From assembly GCA_002688185.1 (NCBI GenBank), contig NZCE01000008.1, forward strand, positions 25,733 to 89,732: DNA of 64,000 nt. Reading direction: 5' to 3'. The DNA comes from Spirochaetales bacterium. Lineage in GTDB: Bacteria; Spirochaetota; Spirochaetia; ARS1246. The notes below the pieces were generated by a model that saw nothing but the letters and a program-made list of their open reading frames with translations, ran no database searches and was not told where the DNA came from. Below, piece after piece: positions 46,685 to 54,792 of the stretch; position 1 is the first letter of the stretch, and the number at the start of each line of letters is the position of its first letter. The translations under genes were made by a program, and so were the position numbers.

Positions 46685-47362
46685 ATGGATATTCAAACAG
46701 TAAACCGCATATCGGGTGACGTTGAGATACGCAATATCATCGTTAGCGTTGCAGATAAAACCGGTCTTGATTTCCTTATTCCAGGCCTGCTTTCAATCAA
46801 TCCTGAGCTAAAGATTTACTCCACCGGGGGGACGTACGGCAGAATACAGGAGATCGTCGGTGAAAACCATTCGGAAATTCTTGTAGCTATATCGGATTAC
46901 ACCGGGCAACCCGAGATGCAGGGCGGGCTGGTAAAGACACTTGATTTCAGGCTCTATCTCGGACTCTTGAGTGAAACGTACAATCCCGCGCATCTCGCGG
47001 ATTTAGAACGCACCGAAGCAGTGGAATTTGATATGGTTGTTGTAAATCTTTATCCATTTGACAAGGCAATTTCAAAAGCCGGTTCCACCGTTGAGGATGC
47101 GAGAGGCAACATTGACATTGGCGGGCCTTGCATGCTGCGTGCCGCGGCGAAAAATTTTTTGCGGGTTGCCCCCATATGCGAGCCGCAAGATTACTCAAGG
47201 ATAGTCGATCAATTAAAAAGAGGTGCAGGGCGTTTGACTGTTACCGATCGTCTTACATATGCAAAAAAGGCTTTTGCCCATACCGCGGAATACGAGAGCG
47301 CAATCAGTGCATATTTTGCCAATGTGGCAGCTGGCGAAATTACGGACACGTATAAAATATAG
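46685..47362 (+). CDS. purH: IMP cyclohydrolase (N-terminal half of PurH as a separate gene)
   Basis: 225 residues from ATG 46685, with GAAGG 7 bases upstream. It is the IMPCH domain: SVADKTGLDFLIPGL, YSTGGTYGRIQEI, GLVKTLDFRLYLGLLS, NLYPFDKAI, ENIDIGGPCMLRAAAKN-like NIDIGGPCMLRAAAKN and the end YESAISAYF. It closes FAICAR to IMP, the last step of purine synthesis. The usual second domain of PurH is encoded by the next gene, 39 bases downstream. Confidence 0.92.
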   Translation: MDIQTVNRISGDVEIRNIIVSVADKTGLDFLIPGLLSINPELKIYSTGGTYGRIQEIVGENHSEILVAISDYTGQPEMQGGLVKTLDFRLYLGLLSETYNPAHLADLERTEAVEFDMVVVNLYPFDKAISKAGSTVEDARGNIDIGGPCMLRAAAKNFLRVAPICEPQDYSRIVDQLKRGAGRLTVTDRLTYAKKAFAHTAEYESAISAYFANVAAGEITDTYKI

Positions 47363-47401
47363 AATTAAAAACTTTCGGTGATTTTAGAATAGCGAGGGCA
47401 A

Positions 47402-48655
47402 ATGAAAGAGAAAAATCTGAAGGCCATGTATCGCTCGATGCAGGGGGATCCATTTCCGCACAACATCGAGGTGTCGTTTATAGACAAAGATGAGCGGCAG
47501 ACCCTGTTTTATGAGAAGACATCGTGGACCATCAACGGGGAGGTGAAAGGTCTCAGATACGGGGAGAACCCGGATCAGCCCGCAGCCCTCTATAAGCTCG
47601 TCAATGGCAATCTTGTGCTTGGTGACGTCCAAAGCATAAACCCTGGCCTCTACCTCGCCTCCGATGTGGAATTGCTGCAATCCGGCAAGCACCCCGGCAA
47701 GATCAACATCACCGATGTGGATGCCGCACTGAATATCCTTCGGTATCTTGCTGAATCTCCCGCGGCGGTAGTAGTGAAGCACAATAATCCCTCCGGCGCC
47801 GCCCGTGGTGAAACGCTCTATGAAGCCTACGACAAGGCGTTGATGGCTGACAGGATAGCGGCCTATGGAGGAGCGGTCGCCTTAAATCGGCAGGTAGATC
47901 GCGACACGGCGGAGGCGATCTCGCAAAGTTATTGTGAGGTGGTCGTGGCGCCGGATTATGGGACCGGTTGTGTCGATATCTTAGCAAACCGAAAAAACTT
48001 AAGAATAATGAGAATAGATCGGATAGATCGCCTTCAAGAATATCAGGGCGAGCGCGTGGTAGAGTTTAAGGCGCTGATAGACGGCGGCATGGCCGTGCAA
48101 TGGTCATATGTCCCAAAAGCCAGAGAAAAACAAGACCTGGCGTTGGCGGAGGCGGTCTACAGAGGAAAGCAGTACAAAATAGATAGGGAGCCCACCGAAC
48201 AGGAATATAGCGATATGATTTTTGGCTGGTTGGTCGAAAGCGGTGTAACGAGCAATTCGGTCCTCTATGTGAAAGATGGAGTTACCGCGGCAATCGGCAC
48301 CGGAGAACAGGACCGCGTGGGAGTGGCCGATATTGCAAAACTCAAAGCCTACCGAAACACTGCCGACCGGATTTGCTGGAAAAAACATGGCATTCCATGG
48401 CTCGAGTGTGACGACCCGGAGCTAAAAAGCGAAGTGCAAAAACAGGTCGAGAAAACTCACGGCGGGCTCGCCGGCAGCATTATGATTTCCGACGCATTTT
48501 TCCCGATGCCCGACGGCATTGAAGTGGGCTTAAATGAAGGCGTCACCGGCGTTGTTCAGCCCGGCGGAGCAATGCGAGACCACGATATTATTCAAGCCTG
48601 CAATAGGTACGGTGCGACCATGGTGTTTACAGGCCAGCGGAGCTTTCGTCACTAA
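47402..48655 (+). CDS. purH: AICAR transformylase (C-terminal half of PurH as a separate gene)
   Basis: 417 residues with its own GAGGG ribosome site 4 bases before the ATG. RYGENPDQPAALYK, the catalytic pair K126-H127 (VVKHNNPSGAARG), AYGGAVALNRQVD, AIGTGEQDRVGVADIAKLKA and the end MVFTGQRSFRH mark AICAR formyltransferase, which adds the formyl group from 10-formyl-THF. It has about 40 residues before the first family block, so the split is not a simple frameshift of a fused gene. Confidence 0.92.
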   Translation: MKEKNLKAMYRSMQGDPFPHNIEVSFIDKDERQTLFYEKTSWTINGEVKGLRYGENPDQPAALYKLVNGNLVLGDVQSINPGLYLASDVELLQSGKHPGKINITDVDAALNILRYLAESPAAVVVKHNNPSGAARGETLYEAYDKALMADRIAAYGGAVALNRQVDRDTAEAISQSYCEVVVAPDYGTGCVDILANRKNLRIMRIDRIDRLQEYQGERVVEFKALIDGGMAVQWSYVPKAREKQDLALAEAVYRGKQYKIDREPTEQEYSDMIFGWLVESGVTSNSVLYVKDGVTAAIGTGEQDRVGVADIAKLKAYRNTADRICWKKHGIPWLECDDPELKSEVQKQVEKTHGGLAGSIMISDAFFPMPDGIEVGLNEGVTGVVQPGGAMRDHDIIQACNRYGATMVFTGQRSFRH

Positions 48656-48724
48656 CATGACACGAGTCCGCCGCATGACCCGGCACGCAAAATTCGCACT
48701 TACTGGTGTAGCCGACAAATTTTC

Positions 48725-49897
48725 GTGATGAAACCATGGCTGCGCATCTTAGTAATTGGCGCCTCAATTTCGGTCACAGCCGTGGCAGCAGGCGCAATTA
48801 TTCTCCAGCAACTCCAGACAATTAAAATGCGTGATGATATAACCGCTCGGATGGATCTGCTCGTCGAAGAAATTAGGAAAAACTCTGAGATTGGAGAGGA
48901 AACGAGGCAAAATCTCTTCATGCTTTCGGATAGGTCCAACGAGATTCGCAGGGCGCTGCGATTGCCGCAGGCTCGGCTCTCATATGAGATTCCGGTAGAG
49001 GATCAACCGGAAGGCCAAGAATTCCTGCCTTATTTTCAGGGCGTGGACGCTTTGCTCCAGTCTTGGCGGCGTGAGCAATTTGCTAAAAAGTACATTGATA
49101 TTGAGAATTACATAAATAGTTCTAGTGTTCTGCGAGATTTCAAAGCGGTGCTGGTGGGTAATTTTATCGTGGATTTGCAGCTTGAAAGCAAAAAGGCGTA
49201 TATGATTTCCTCCAATCGGACAGAACATGCTCTGCGGGTGGATTCCATTACTGGGGAGTCCAGGCTTCTCGCCTCGCTGGCGCCGTCTCTGGAAGAGTTC
49301 GTTGGGCGAACGCGGAGCGGTGTCGAGGGTGCCCTTGAGAGACGCGCCGAGCTTATTGTCCACTTACGGGCATTTGCGGCGGATGAGAAAACTGTTGACT
49401 TCCTGCAATCCAATGAGCTCGCCCTTCAAGAGATCCAGACGGAATCTGAAGGCTTTGAGTTGCCGGTATTCGTGGTGAGGAAGGGGGAGCGGCTCCTGGC
49501 GCGAATGGGTGTGGATCTGCAATCCTACACGTTTTTTGTGGACGAAGTTGAGTTATCGTCGGCAACCCTTATTCTGAATCAATTAAAGAATCAGATTGGA
49601 TCTATGGATATACGCTCAAACGAAGAGATACAAATTGAAATGCTGCAAAGCCATTTTGCGACGATCCTGGCTGATGAGGGTTTTGGGTCGTTTCTCAACG
49701 GAAAGGAATTGGAACTAGTCGATGGGGGCCGTGAAGACAGCGACTATTATTACTACGATCTTGTTGATGCCGATGGGGTGCGCGTTGGCGCTTTTGGAAT
49801 CCAAAAGTTTATTGGTGAAGTGTATCTCGTTGACCACGAGGATGTGCCAATTAGCTCTCTAAAAGCGATGGGCACCGATATTGAAAAAAAAAACTGA
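48725..49897 (+). CDS. Membrane-anchored N-terminal part of a split LCP protein
   Basis: 390 residues in this frame (GTG then ATG at 48725/48728). One membrane helix (LRILVIGASISVTAVAAGAIIL), a coiled segment (30-80), then an extracytoplasmic mixed domain with no name. It ends EKKN-stop within an A10 run. The next frame, entered by a -1 shift on that run, continues at once with the start of a LytR-CpsA-Psr domain, so this is most likely the first part of one protein of about 682 residues. Otherwise it would be a free-standing exported protein lacking any catalytic domain. Confidence 0.7.
   Translation: MMKPWLRILVIGASISVTAVAAGAIILQQLQTIKMRDDITARMDLLVEEIRKNSEIGEETRQNLFMLSDRSNEIRRALRLPQARLSYEIPVEDQPEGQEFLPYFQGVDALLQSWRREQFAKKYIDIENYINSSSVLRDFKAVLVGNFIVDLQLESKKAYMISSNRTEHALRVDSITGESRLLASLAPSLEEFVGRTRSGVEGALERRAELIVHLRAFAADEKTVDFLQSNELALQEIQTESEGFELPVFVVRKGERLLARMGVDLQSYTFFVDEVELSSATLILNQLKNQIGSMDIRSNEEIQIEMLQSHFATILADEGFGSFLNGKELELVDGGREDSDYYYYDLVDADGVRVGAFGIQKFIGEVYLVDHEDVPISSLKAMGTDIEKKN
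49884..49893 (+). other. A10 slip site joining the two halves of the LCP gene
   Basis: Ten A in a row. The upstream frame reads GAA AAA AAA AAC TGA; a -1 shift (or one extra A in mRNA or DNA) gives GAA AAA AAA AAA CTG and opens the LCP frame. It may be programmed frameshifting or transcript slippage, a real mutation, or a sequencing error. Confidence 0.6.
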
Positions 49898-50772
49898 CAA
49901 TCCCTGGTGAAATCCCGCTGATCGACGGACTTTACCCGACCTCCGAATCGTTTTCACTTCTTCTCTGTGGAGCTCATGAGAAGAATACCGATACAATAAT
50001 GGTACTTCACGCTGATTCAGGTCAAAACCGGCTCTATCTATTTAGTCTGCCAAGGGACTTATTTTACCGAGGTAGGAAAATCAACGACATTTATCGCTCG
50101 TTTGGCGCCGCGCAGATGGCCAAAGATCTGTCGGAAATTACCGGTTTGGCCATTGAAAATTACATTGTCATCGATATGTATGCTTTCATTGATGCAGTCA
50201 ACATTCTCGGGGGCCTCGAGATAACTTTGCCCGAGGATCTTATTGATCCAACGTATCGGGTAAAAGATGAAGGTAAATGGGGCACGCTGTTCTATGAGAA
50301 GGGAACTCATCAGTTGAGCGGCATAGAGGCATTGCGAGTGGCAAGGTCACGTCATTACACATCAGATTTTGGACGGGCCGAACGTCAGCAGCACCTTATT
50401 TCGGCTATCAAAGACAAAGTATCGCGGCTTGATCTGCGGGATATGAAGCGGATTTATGATCTCGCCGCGACAATGGTTTCCTACGTTGATACTGACCTTT
50501 CTCCGGTTGAAATAGTCAATCTGTTCTTGCAATACCGTAAGTCCGCATTCGCAAAGCAGATAGTTATCGACACTTCGAATGTTCTTTACCACACGTATTC
50601 AAATCTATATTATCTTGATAAAAAGCTAGAGGACGTAGATGACAGCTTTTATAAAGGCGCGTGGATCTTGCTGCCCCTAGAAGATGACTGGGATCTACTT
50701 CGTTGGTTTATCCGCAGTACAATCGAAGGAGACTTAAATGGGAGATTTGGTGCCGAGAAAACAGCTGGTTAG
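49885..50772 (+). CDS. LytR-CpsA-Psr (LCP) domain, reached by -1 frame change
   Basis: Open from 49885 after the stop at 49882-49884; the first ATG is at 49999. Residues read between them (DGLYPTSESFSLLLCGAHEK, then NTDTIM) are the normal first strand and Asp of an LCP domain, and the ATG at 49999 is the Met of DTIM, so initiation there would give a truncated domain. Further motifs are SLPRDLFY, IDAVNILGGLEITLP, and GIEALRVARSRHYTSDFGRAERQQHL with the conserved Arg residues. LCP enzymes transfer lipid-linked polymers onto peptidoglycan in Gram-positives; the substrate in spirochaetes is unknown. There is no initiation codon ATG, GTG or TTG with a ribosome site before the domain. Confidence 0.8.
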   Translation, partial: KKKLTIPGEIPLIDGLYPTSESFSLLLCGAHEKNTDTIMVLHADSGQNRLYLFSLPRDLFYRGRKINDIYRSFGAAQMAKDLSEITGLAIENYIVIDMYAFIDAVNILGGLEITLPEDLIDPTYRVKDEGKWGTLFYEKGTHQLSGIEALRVARSRHYTSDFGRAERQQHLISAIKDKVSRLDLRDMKRIYDLAATMVSYVDTDLSPVEIVNLFLQYRKSAFAKQIVIDTSNVLYHTYSNLYYLDKKLEDVDDSFYKGAWILLPLEDDWDLLRWFIRSTIEGDLNGRFGAEKTAG

Positions 50773-51082
50773 CTACGGTTCAAAAGGCGTTGGTGGGGTC
50801 GTTGGTGGTGCGGTAATACTTGCTCTCAACGCTCTGAATCCTATCGCAAGCCTCATAGTCGGGGGCATTGTCGGGATATTTGGCTTGGGGTTATCACGTT
50901 CTGCCGATGATAGAAAAATGGGACTTTTTACTGCCGCCGCCGGCGCGGCAACCGCAATAACCGCAATTCCGGCCATCGGCGGCATCGCTGCTTGGCTTCT
51001 CGGTGTATCAGGAATCGGACTACTGGCACTCGGTGGATGGAACCTATTTAAGTTCATCCGCGGCTATAAAAAGAGGATTTAG
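50738..51082 (+). CDS. Small Gly/Ala-rich membrane protein
   Basis: 114 residues; AAGGAG 6 bases before the ATG is among the best ribosome sites in the window. Four hydrophobic stretches with GxxxG packing motifs (VGGVVGGAVILALNA; SLIVGGIVGIFGLGL; AAGAATAITAIPAIGGIAA; GIGLLALGGWNLF). It overlaps the LCP gene by 35 bases, so its synthesis is coupled to it. Function unknown; an inner-membrane partner of the LCP protein is possible. Confidence 0.7.
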   Translation: MGDLVPRKQLVSYGSKGVGGVVGGAVILALNALNPIASLIVGGIVGIFGLGLSRSADDRKMGLFTAAAGAATAITAIPAIGGIAAWLLGVSGIGLLALGGWNLFKFIRGYKKRI

Positions 51083-51119
51083 CAATCTATTCTGTATCCA
51101 TTAACCCCCGGCGTTGAGT

Positions 51120-52214
51120 ATGCATCCGCGCCTGTCAGCTCTTACCATACTGCAGTCACTCTTTCTCTGCGGAACCATACTTGCGCAGGACCTCGATAAA
51201 GCCAAAGCCCATGAAATCGACGGTCAAATAGAGCTGGCGACAAGTGAATACCTGCAATGGCTGGCGGAAAATCCCGAATCTCCCGACCATATAAGAATAG
51301 GCCTTCATCTGAGCGACCTAATTGAGGATGTCGCCAACAAGAACAATCTGCTAATCAATCTCCTTGATCGGGCAATCGAACCTGACGACAGATATCGGGT
51401 GCAAAAAGCCCTCGGCCTGATGTCCGAGCTCCTTGGTCGGTATCGGACCGCACAAAGCTATTACTTGGCGGCTTCTTTTGCCCTGCCCGACAGGAAAGAT
51501 TTTGCCTGTCTGTTGAAATCCGCGTCGTTGCTGCACGAGCTCGGAGATTTTGATGCCGCAGAGGCGCAAGCGCGCGGAATAGTAGAGACCTGCAAAATAG
51601 AAAACATAGTCGCCAATGCGTCAATCCTTTTGTCCCGGATTTATTATGTTACAGGCCGAGAGGCGCGCGCGGTAGAGACGGCATGGGAGCTTGTGAGAAG
51701 TGGTCGGGCAACACCTCAGGCTCTGCTTTGGGCCCATCAACTTGGTTCCTATACGGATCATCGAGATCTGCAATTAGCAGCCCTCGGCATTTTACAGACA
51801 GAGTTCCCGAAAAGCACGGAGCTCCAACTGATTAACGGAACTGTTAATCCGTTTCCCACGCCATCGTTGTTTCTCGGGCCAAAAGCTTTTGCTGAAACGG
51901 ATCCGGGAACCGTGGTGCAACCGCCGACGGTACCAACTCGGATTGAAAATCCAGCGCCTCAAAGTGGTGCGCCGCCGGTGCAGTATGTATCCATACAGAC
52001 GGGATCATTCACCCTGCTTGAAAATGCTGAATATGCGGCAAAAGATCTTCTTGATGCAGGTTTTCAAGCCGTGATAAAGCGCCGTATGGTGAATGGTACG
52101 CCCTACTTCAGGGTGCTCATACCCGATATTGTCTCAAACGAGGTTGATACTACGATTTTGCTTCTAAAAGAGAAGGGCTTTGAGGGTTTCCCGCTCTATA
52201 CTACCGGCGAGTGA
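51120..52214 (+). CDS. Secreted TPR protein with C-terminal SPOR domain
   Basis: 364 residues from ATG 51120 (a TTG lies 6 bases earlier in frame). Signal peptide 1-23 (TILQSLFLCGTILAQ). TPR-like helices fill 25-240, a Pro-rich linker 250-285, and a SPOR domain the end (VQYVSIQTGSFTLLENAEYA, then YFRVLI). SPOR domains bind denuded glycan strands of septal peptidoglycan, so a cell-wall or division role is likely, fitting the LCP gene upstream. Confidence 0.83.
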   Translation: MHPRLSALTILQSLFLCGTILAQDLDKAKAHEIDGQIELATSEYLQWLAENPESPDHIRIGLHLSDLIEDVANKNNLLINLLDRAIEPDDRYRVQKALGLMSELLGRYRTAQSYYLAASFALPDRKDFACLLKSASLLHELGDFDAAEAQARGIVETCKIENIVANASILLSRIYYVTGREARAVETAWELVRSGRATPQALLWAHQLGSYTDHRDLQLAALGILQTEFPKSTELQLINGTVNPFPTPSLFLGPKAFAETDPGTVVQPPTVPTRIENPAPQSGAPPVQYVSIQTGSFTLLENAEYAAKDLLDAGFQAVIKRRMVNGTPYFRVLIPDIVSNEVDTTILLLKEKGFEGFPLYTTGE

Positions 52215-52222
52215 TGCGCCGC

Positions 52223-53809
52223 CTATTGAACGGCGCCCTCGCCGGCGCCCTCATCCACCGTTTCTATCTGCTCAAAACGAATAAATGTATCTTCGGTGGC
52301 TTCAAACCCGTAAATTCCGACGATACCGGGTATGAGAAATAATGTTCTGTATATGCGCTCGTCCCGTTTTTCCTCCGCATAGTCTATTCTAAATCGCCGG
52401 CTCTCTTCAACAAGGCCGGCAGCGTTCAAAACTCGGAGCTCAAGCACATTCGCCCCGGCGGAGTAAATCGCATAACCCCCGGTTTTTACGTCGCTTCCCT
52501 CCACCAGTCGAAATGAATTGCCATCGAAATGGAGCTCATTTCCAGCGTCGCTATAGAAGTATCCTGAGAGAGGCGGAATCACGGCGAGATCGCTTCTAAA
52601 TTCCTGACCGATAGGTGACGACAGCTTTTGATACAATCCGTGCCATGGATCGGACCCTCTGATCCTCATGGTATCGAGGGTTTCAACCTGAATATAGAAT
52701 TGCTTTTTGATAAACGGCACCAGCTCGTTGTCACCGTTGATCTCTACTCGGTTTGATAATACTTTATACGTGCTCAGCCAACGATACGCTTCTTGGAGTT
52801 CACCGGTAAAATAGGTAAAAATTTTATCTTCCAGGCTAAAGTTTAGAATTATCGGCGCTGAGACGGATTCATCCCCGGTAAAATACCAGCTACCATTTAA
52901 AAACTCCTCAAACGCAGCGGCATTTCTCCGATATAGGTCCCGCAACTGCTGCTGTTCCACCTCTTCACCCGGGACCTTTTCAACCTTTCCTTCCACATAT
53001 TTTTCTTCAGAAAATCTCCAGTAGTAAGTCTTTTGGACAAGGTCCAAAATATTATCTGATTCATCGTCCAAAGTCTGCGTGACGATGGGGAAGGCGGCAC
53101 CATTGGTGTAGCCGGTCTGATAGGTACCACTGCGTTCAAGCTCGATTATCTCTATGGAGCCCTGTAATGCAATTGAAAAAATGCGACTGTAAAACAATCC
53201 ATAGCCCGAAGGCGACCGAGTCCGGTGAAAGACATCAAGGGTCTGCTTGCTTTCACCGTCGATTCCCCTGCAGATAATTTCTAGATTATGGTCGCCGACA
53301 ATGTCGTGGAAGGACAGACTGAAAGCTCGGGGATTTACGGATTTTGTTTCAGATTCGAATGCTATTTCATAGGACTGCCGGACGGAGTCATAGGCGACAA
53401 CAACAACACGAATAATGGAATCGGCGCGTTCTCTCTGCTTTGTGGCGAGCACCTGTTCTTCATTCTTTTCGAGATCAAAATTGACGTTTACCAGAGCAAC
53501 GAGGGCGCGATCGGCGCCAACAGGTATCTTTGGAACGATTTCTCCGCCTTCGGCCGGCAGGTATTCTGACGAGATATCTGTTGCTACCGTGCCTTCTGAG
53601 TCGGACTGAAAAAAAGTCGGAACTTCGCTCTTCTGCTCTGAAACTCTAGCTTGGCCGCATGAAAGTAGGACGACCAATAGAACCCCAATTAATGACGAAA
53701 GACCGACTGAAAATGATTTATTGTGAAAAGTATAACCGAAAGGCATCAAGTATTTGACGACCCCGTGAATCTTCCTGCCGGAGGCATGCCGATTAATTTC
53801 CAAGCTCAT
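52223..53809 (-). CDS. Large putative lipoprotein, function unknown
   Basis: Up to 528 residues. The signal is LIGVLLVVLLSC with Cys 51 from the first ATG (53809, overlapping the DHH stop); the in-frame ATG at 53746 would give a more usual 30-residue signal and may be the real start. After an acidic linker the mature protein is beta-rich in two parts, with the C-terminal half (about 290-510) carrying regular strand/turn repeats (GYFYSDAGNELHFDGNSFRL). No domain recognised. Last gene of the minus-strand VWA, DHH, lipoprotein unit. Confidence 0.75.
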   Translation of the reverse strand: MSLEINRHASGRKIHGVVKYLMPFGYTFHNKSFSVGLSSLIGVLLVVLLSCGQARVSEQKSEVPTFFQSDSEGTVATDISSEYLPAEGGEIVPKIPVGADRALVALVNVNFDLEKNEEQVLATKQRERADSIIRVVVVAYDSVRQSYEIAFESETKSVNPRAFSLSFHDIVGDHNLEIICRGIDGESKQTLDVFHRTRSPSGYGLFYSRIFSIALQGSIEIIELERSGTYQTGYTNGAAFPIVTQTLDDESDNILDLVQKTYYWRFSEEKYVEGKVEKVPGEEVEQQQLRDLYRRNAAAFEEFLNGSWYFTGDESVSAPIILNFSLEDKIFTYFTGELQEAYRWLSTYKVLSNRVEINGDNELVPFIKKQFYIQVETLDTMRIRGSDPWHGLYQKLSSPIGQEFRSDLAVIPPLSGYFYSDAGNELHFDGNSFRLVEGSDVKTGGYAIYSAGANVLELRVLNAAGLVEESRRFRIDYAEEKRDERIYRTLFLIPGIVGIYGFEATEDTFIRFEQIETVDEGAGEGAVQ

Positions 53810-54783
53810 TGGAAATATGCGCTTAGTTTATCCAGCACTTTTTTTTCAATGGATTCAATACTTAGGGTGGTTTTGAAACCTGCCGCCGTTCGATGCCCTC
53901 CACCGCCAAAATCTCTGGCAATTGATGCAACGTCAATGTTGCCTTTTGACCTCAATGAACAGCGCAGAACCCCATCGGTATTTTCCTTAAAAAATACCGA
54001 CACACGAATGTGATCACTCTTCATTGGAGTATTGATTAACGTTTGACTCTCTTCATATGTCGCCTCTGAATCAATGAGATACTGCTTTGGCATCTTTTGC
54101 ACAGCTACCTGGTTGTCATGATAGAGGGTGAGCGAGCCAAGCACGAAGGACTGGAGCACGAGGGACGAAACCGAGTTTTTCTCAAACATATGCACGTAGA
54201 CAGCGTTCGGATTCACGCCGACTTCCACGAGCTTTCTCGCAATGCCAAATGTTTTTGCAGTTGTCTTAGGATAGATAAACGAGCCCGTATCATACACGAT
54301 TCCCGCATAGAGAGCTTGAGCCATGAGTACATCAATATCAATTTGCATCTCCGTAAATAACTCGAATAAAACTTCACACGTGGAAGATGCGTCAACTTCT
54401 ATCAGATTGCCCGACTCGAGGTAACCTTCGATCTCATGATGATCGATTATGTAGTATTCCTTCACTTTATCCAGTATGTGGTCCCGCACTTTTCCAATGT
54501 TGTCTATGTCATTTGTATCGAGTATTACTAGTGACCAATTATCCAGATCATCCGGAATTGGGGTGGTTTCATCCAAAACCTCAGCGGTACCTTCCGCATC
54601 GATAAACTGAACAATAATAGGTGTCGGATCGGCATTTATAACTCGGACGGTCTTCCCAAGTTGACGGAGTGCTGCAAAAAGGGCGTATTCGCTGCCGATT
54701 GCGTCCGCGTCGGGAGTTTCGTGGGCGGTTATAAAAAAATACTCGTTCCGGCTAAAAAACGATGACGCGGTCTCATATTTCAT
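53806..54783 (-). CDS. DHH/DHHA1 phosphoesterase (NrnA-like)
   Basis: 325 residues. Motif I HETPDADAIGS (H21, D25, D27), motif II VILDTND, motif III IIDHHE near 115, motif IV with AGIVYDTGSF, and the DHHA1 signature FGGGGHRTAAGF near 295. This is the NrnA layout: cytoplasmic degradation of nano-RNA, pAp or linear pApA. Since PgpH-type enzymes make pApA, it could act after the 7TM-HD protein at 24067. It sits 9 bases after the VWA gene and overlaps the lipoprotein start. Confidence 0.92.
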   Translation of the reverse strand: MKYETASSFFSRNEYFFITAHETPDADAIGSEYALFAALRQLGKTVRVINADPTPIIVQFIDAEGTAEVLDETTPIPDDLDNWSLVILDTNDIDNIGKVRDHILDKVKEYYIIDHHEIEGYLESGNLIEVDASSTCEVLFELFTEMQIDIDVLMAQALYAGIVYDTGSFIYPKTTAKTFGIARKLVEVGVNPNAVYVHMFEKNSVSSLVLQSFVLGSLTLYHDNQVAVQKMPKQYLIDSEATYEESQTLINTPMKSDHIRVSVFFKENTDGVLRCSLRSKGNIDVASIARDFGGGGHRTAAGFKTTLSIESIEKKVLDKLSAYFQ

Positions 54784-54792
54784 GCTTATAAG

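Noticed and set aside
46685..48655. purH as one gene broken by a frameshift
   Set aside because: Each part has its own ribosome site and start, and together they are longer than a normal fused PurH, so a true split is more likely.
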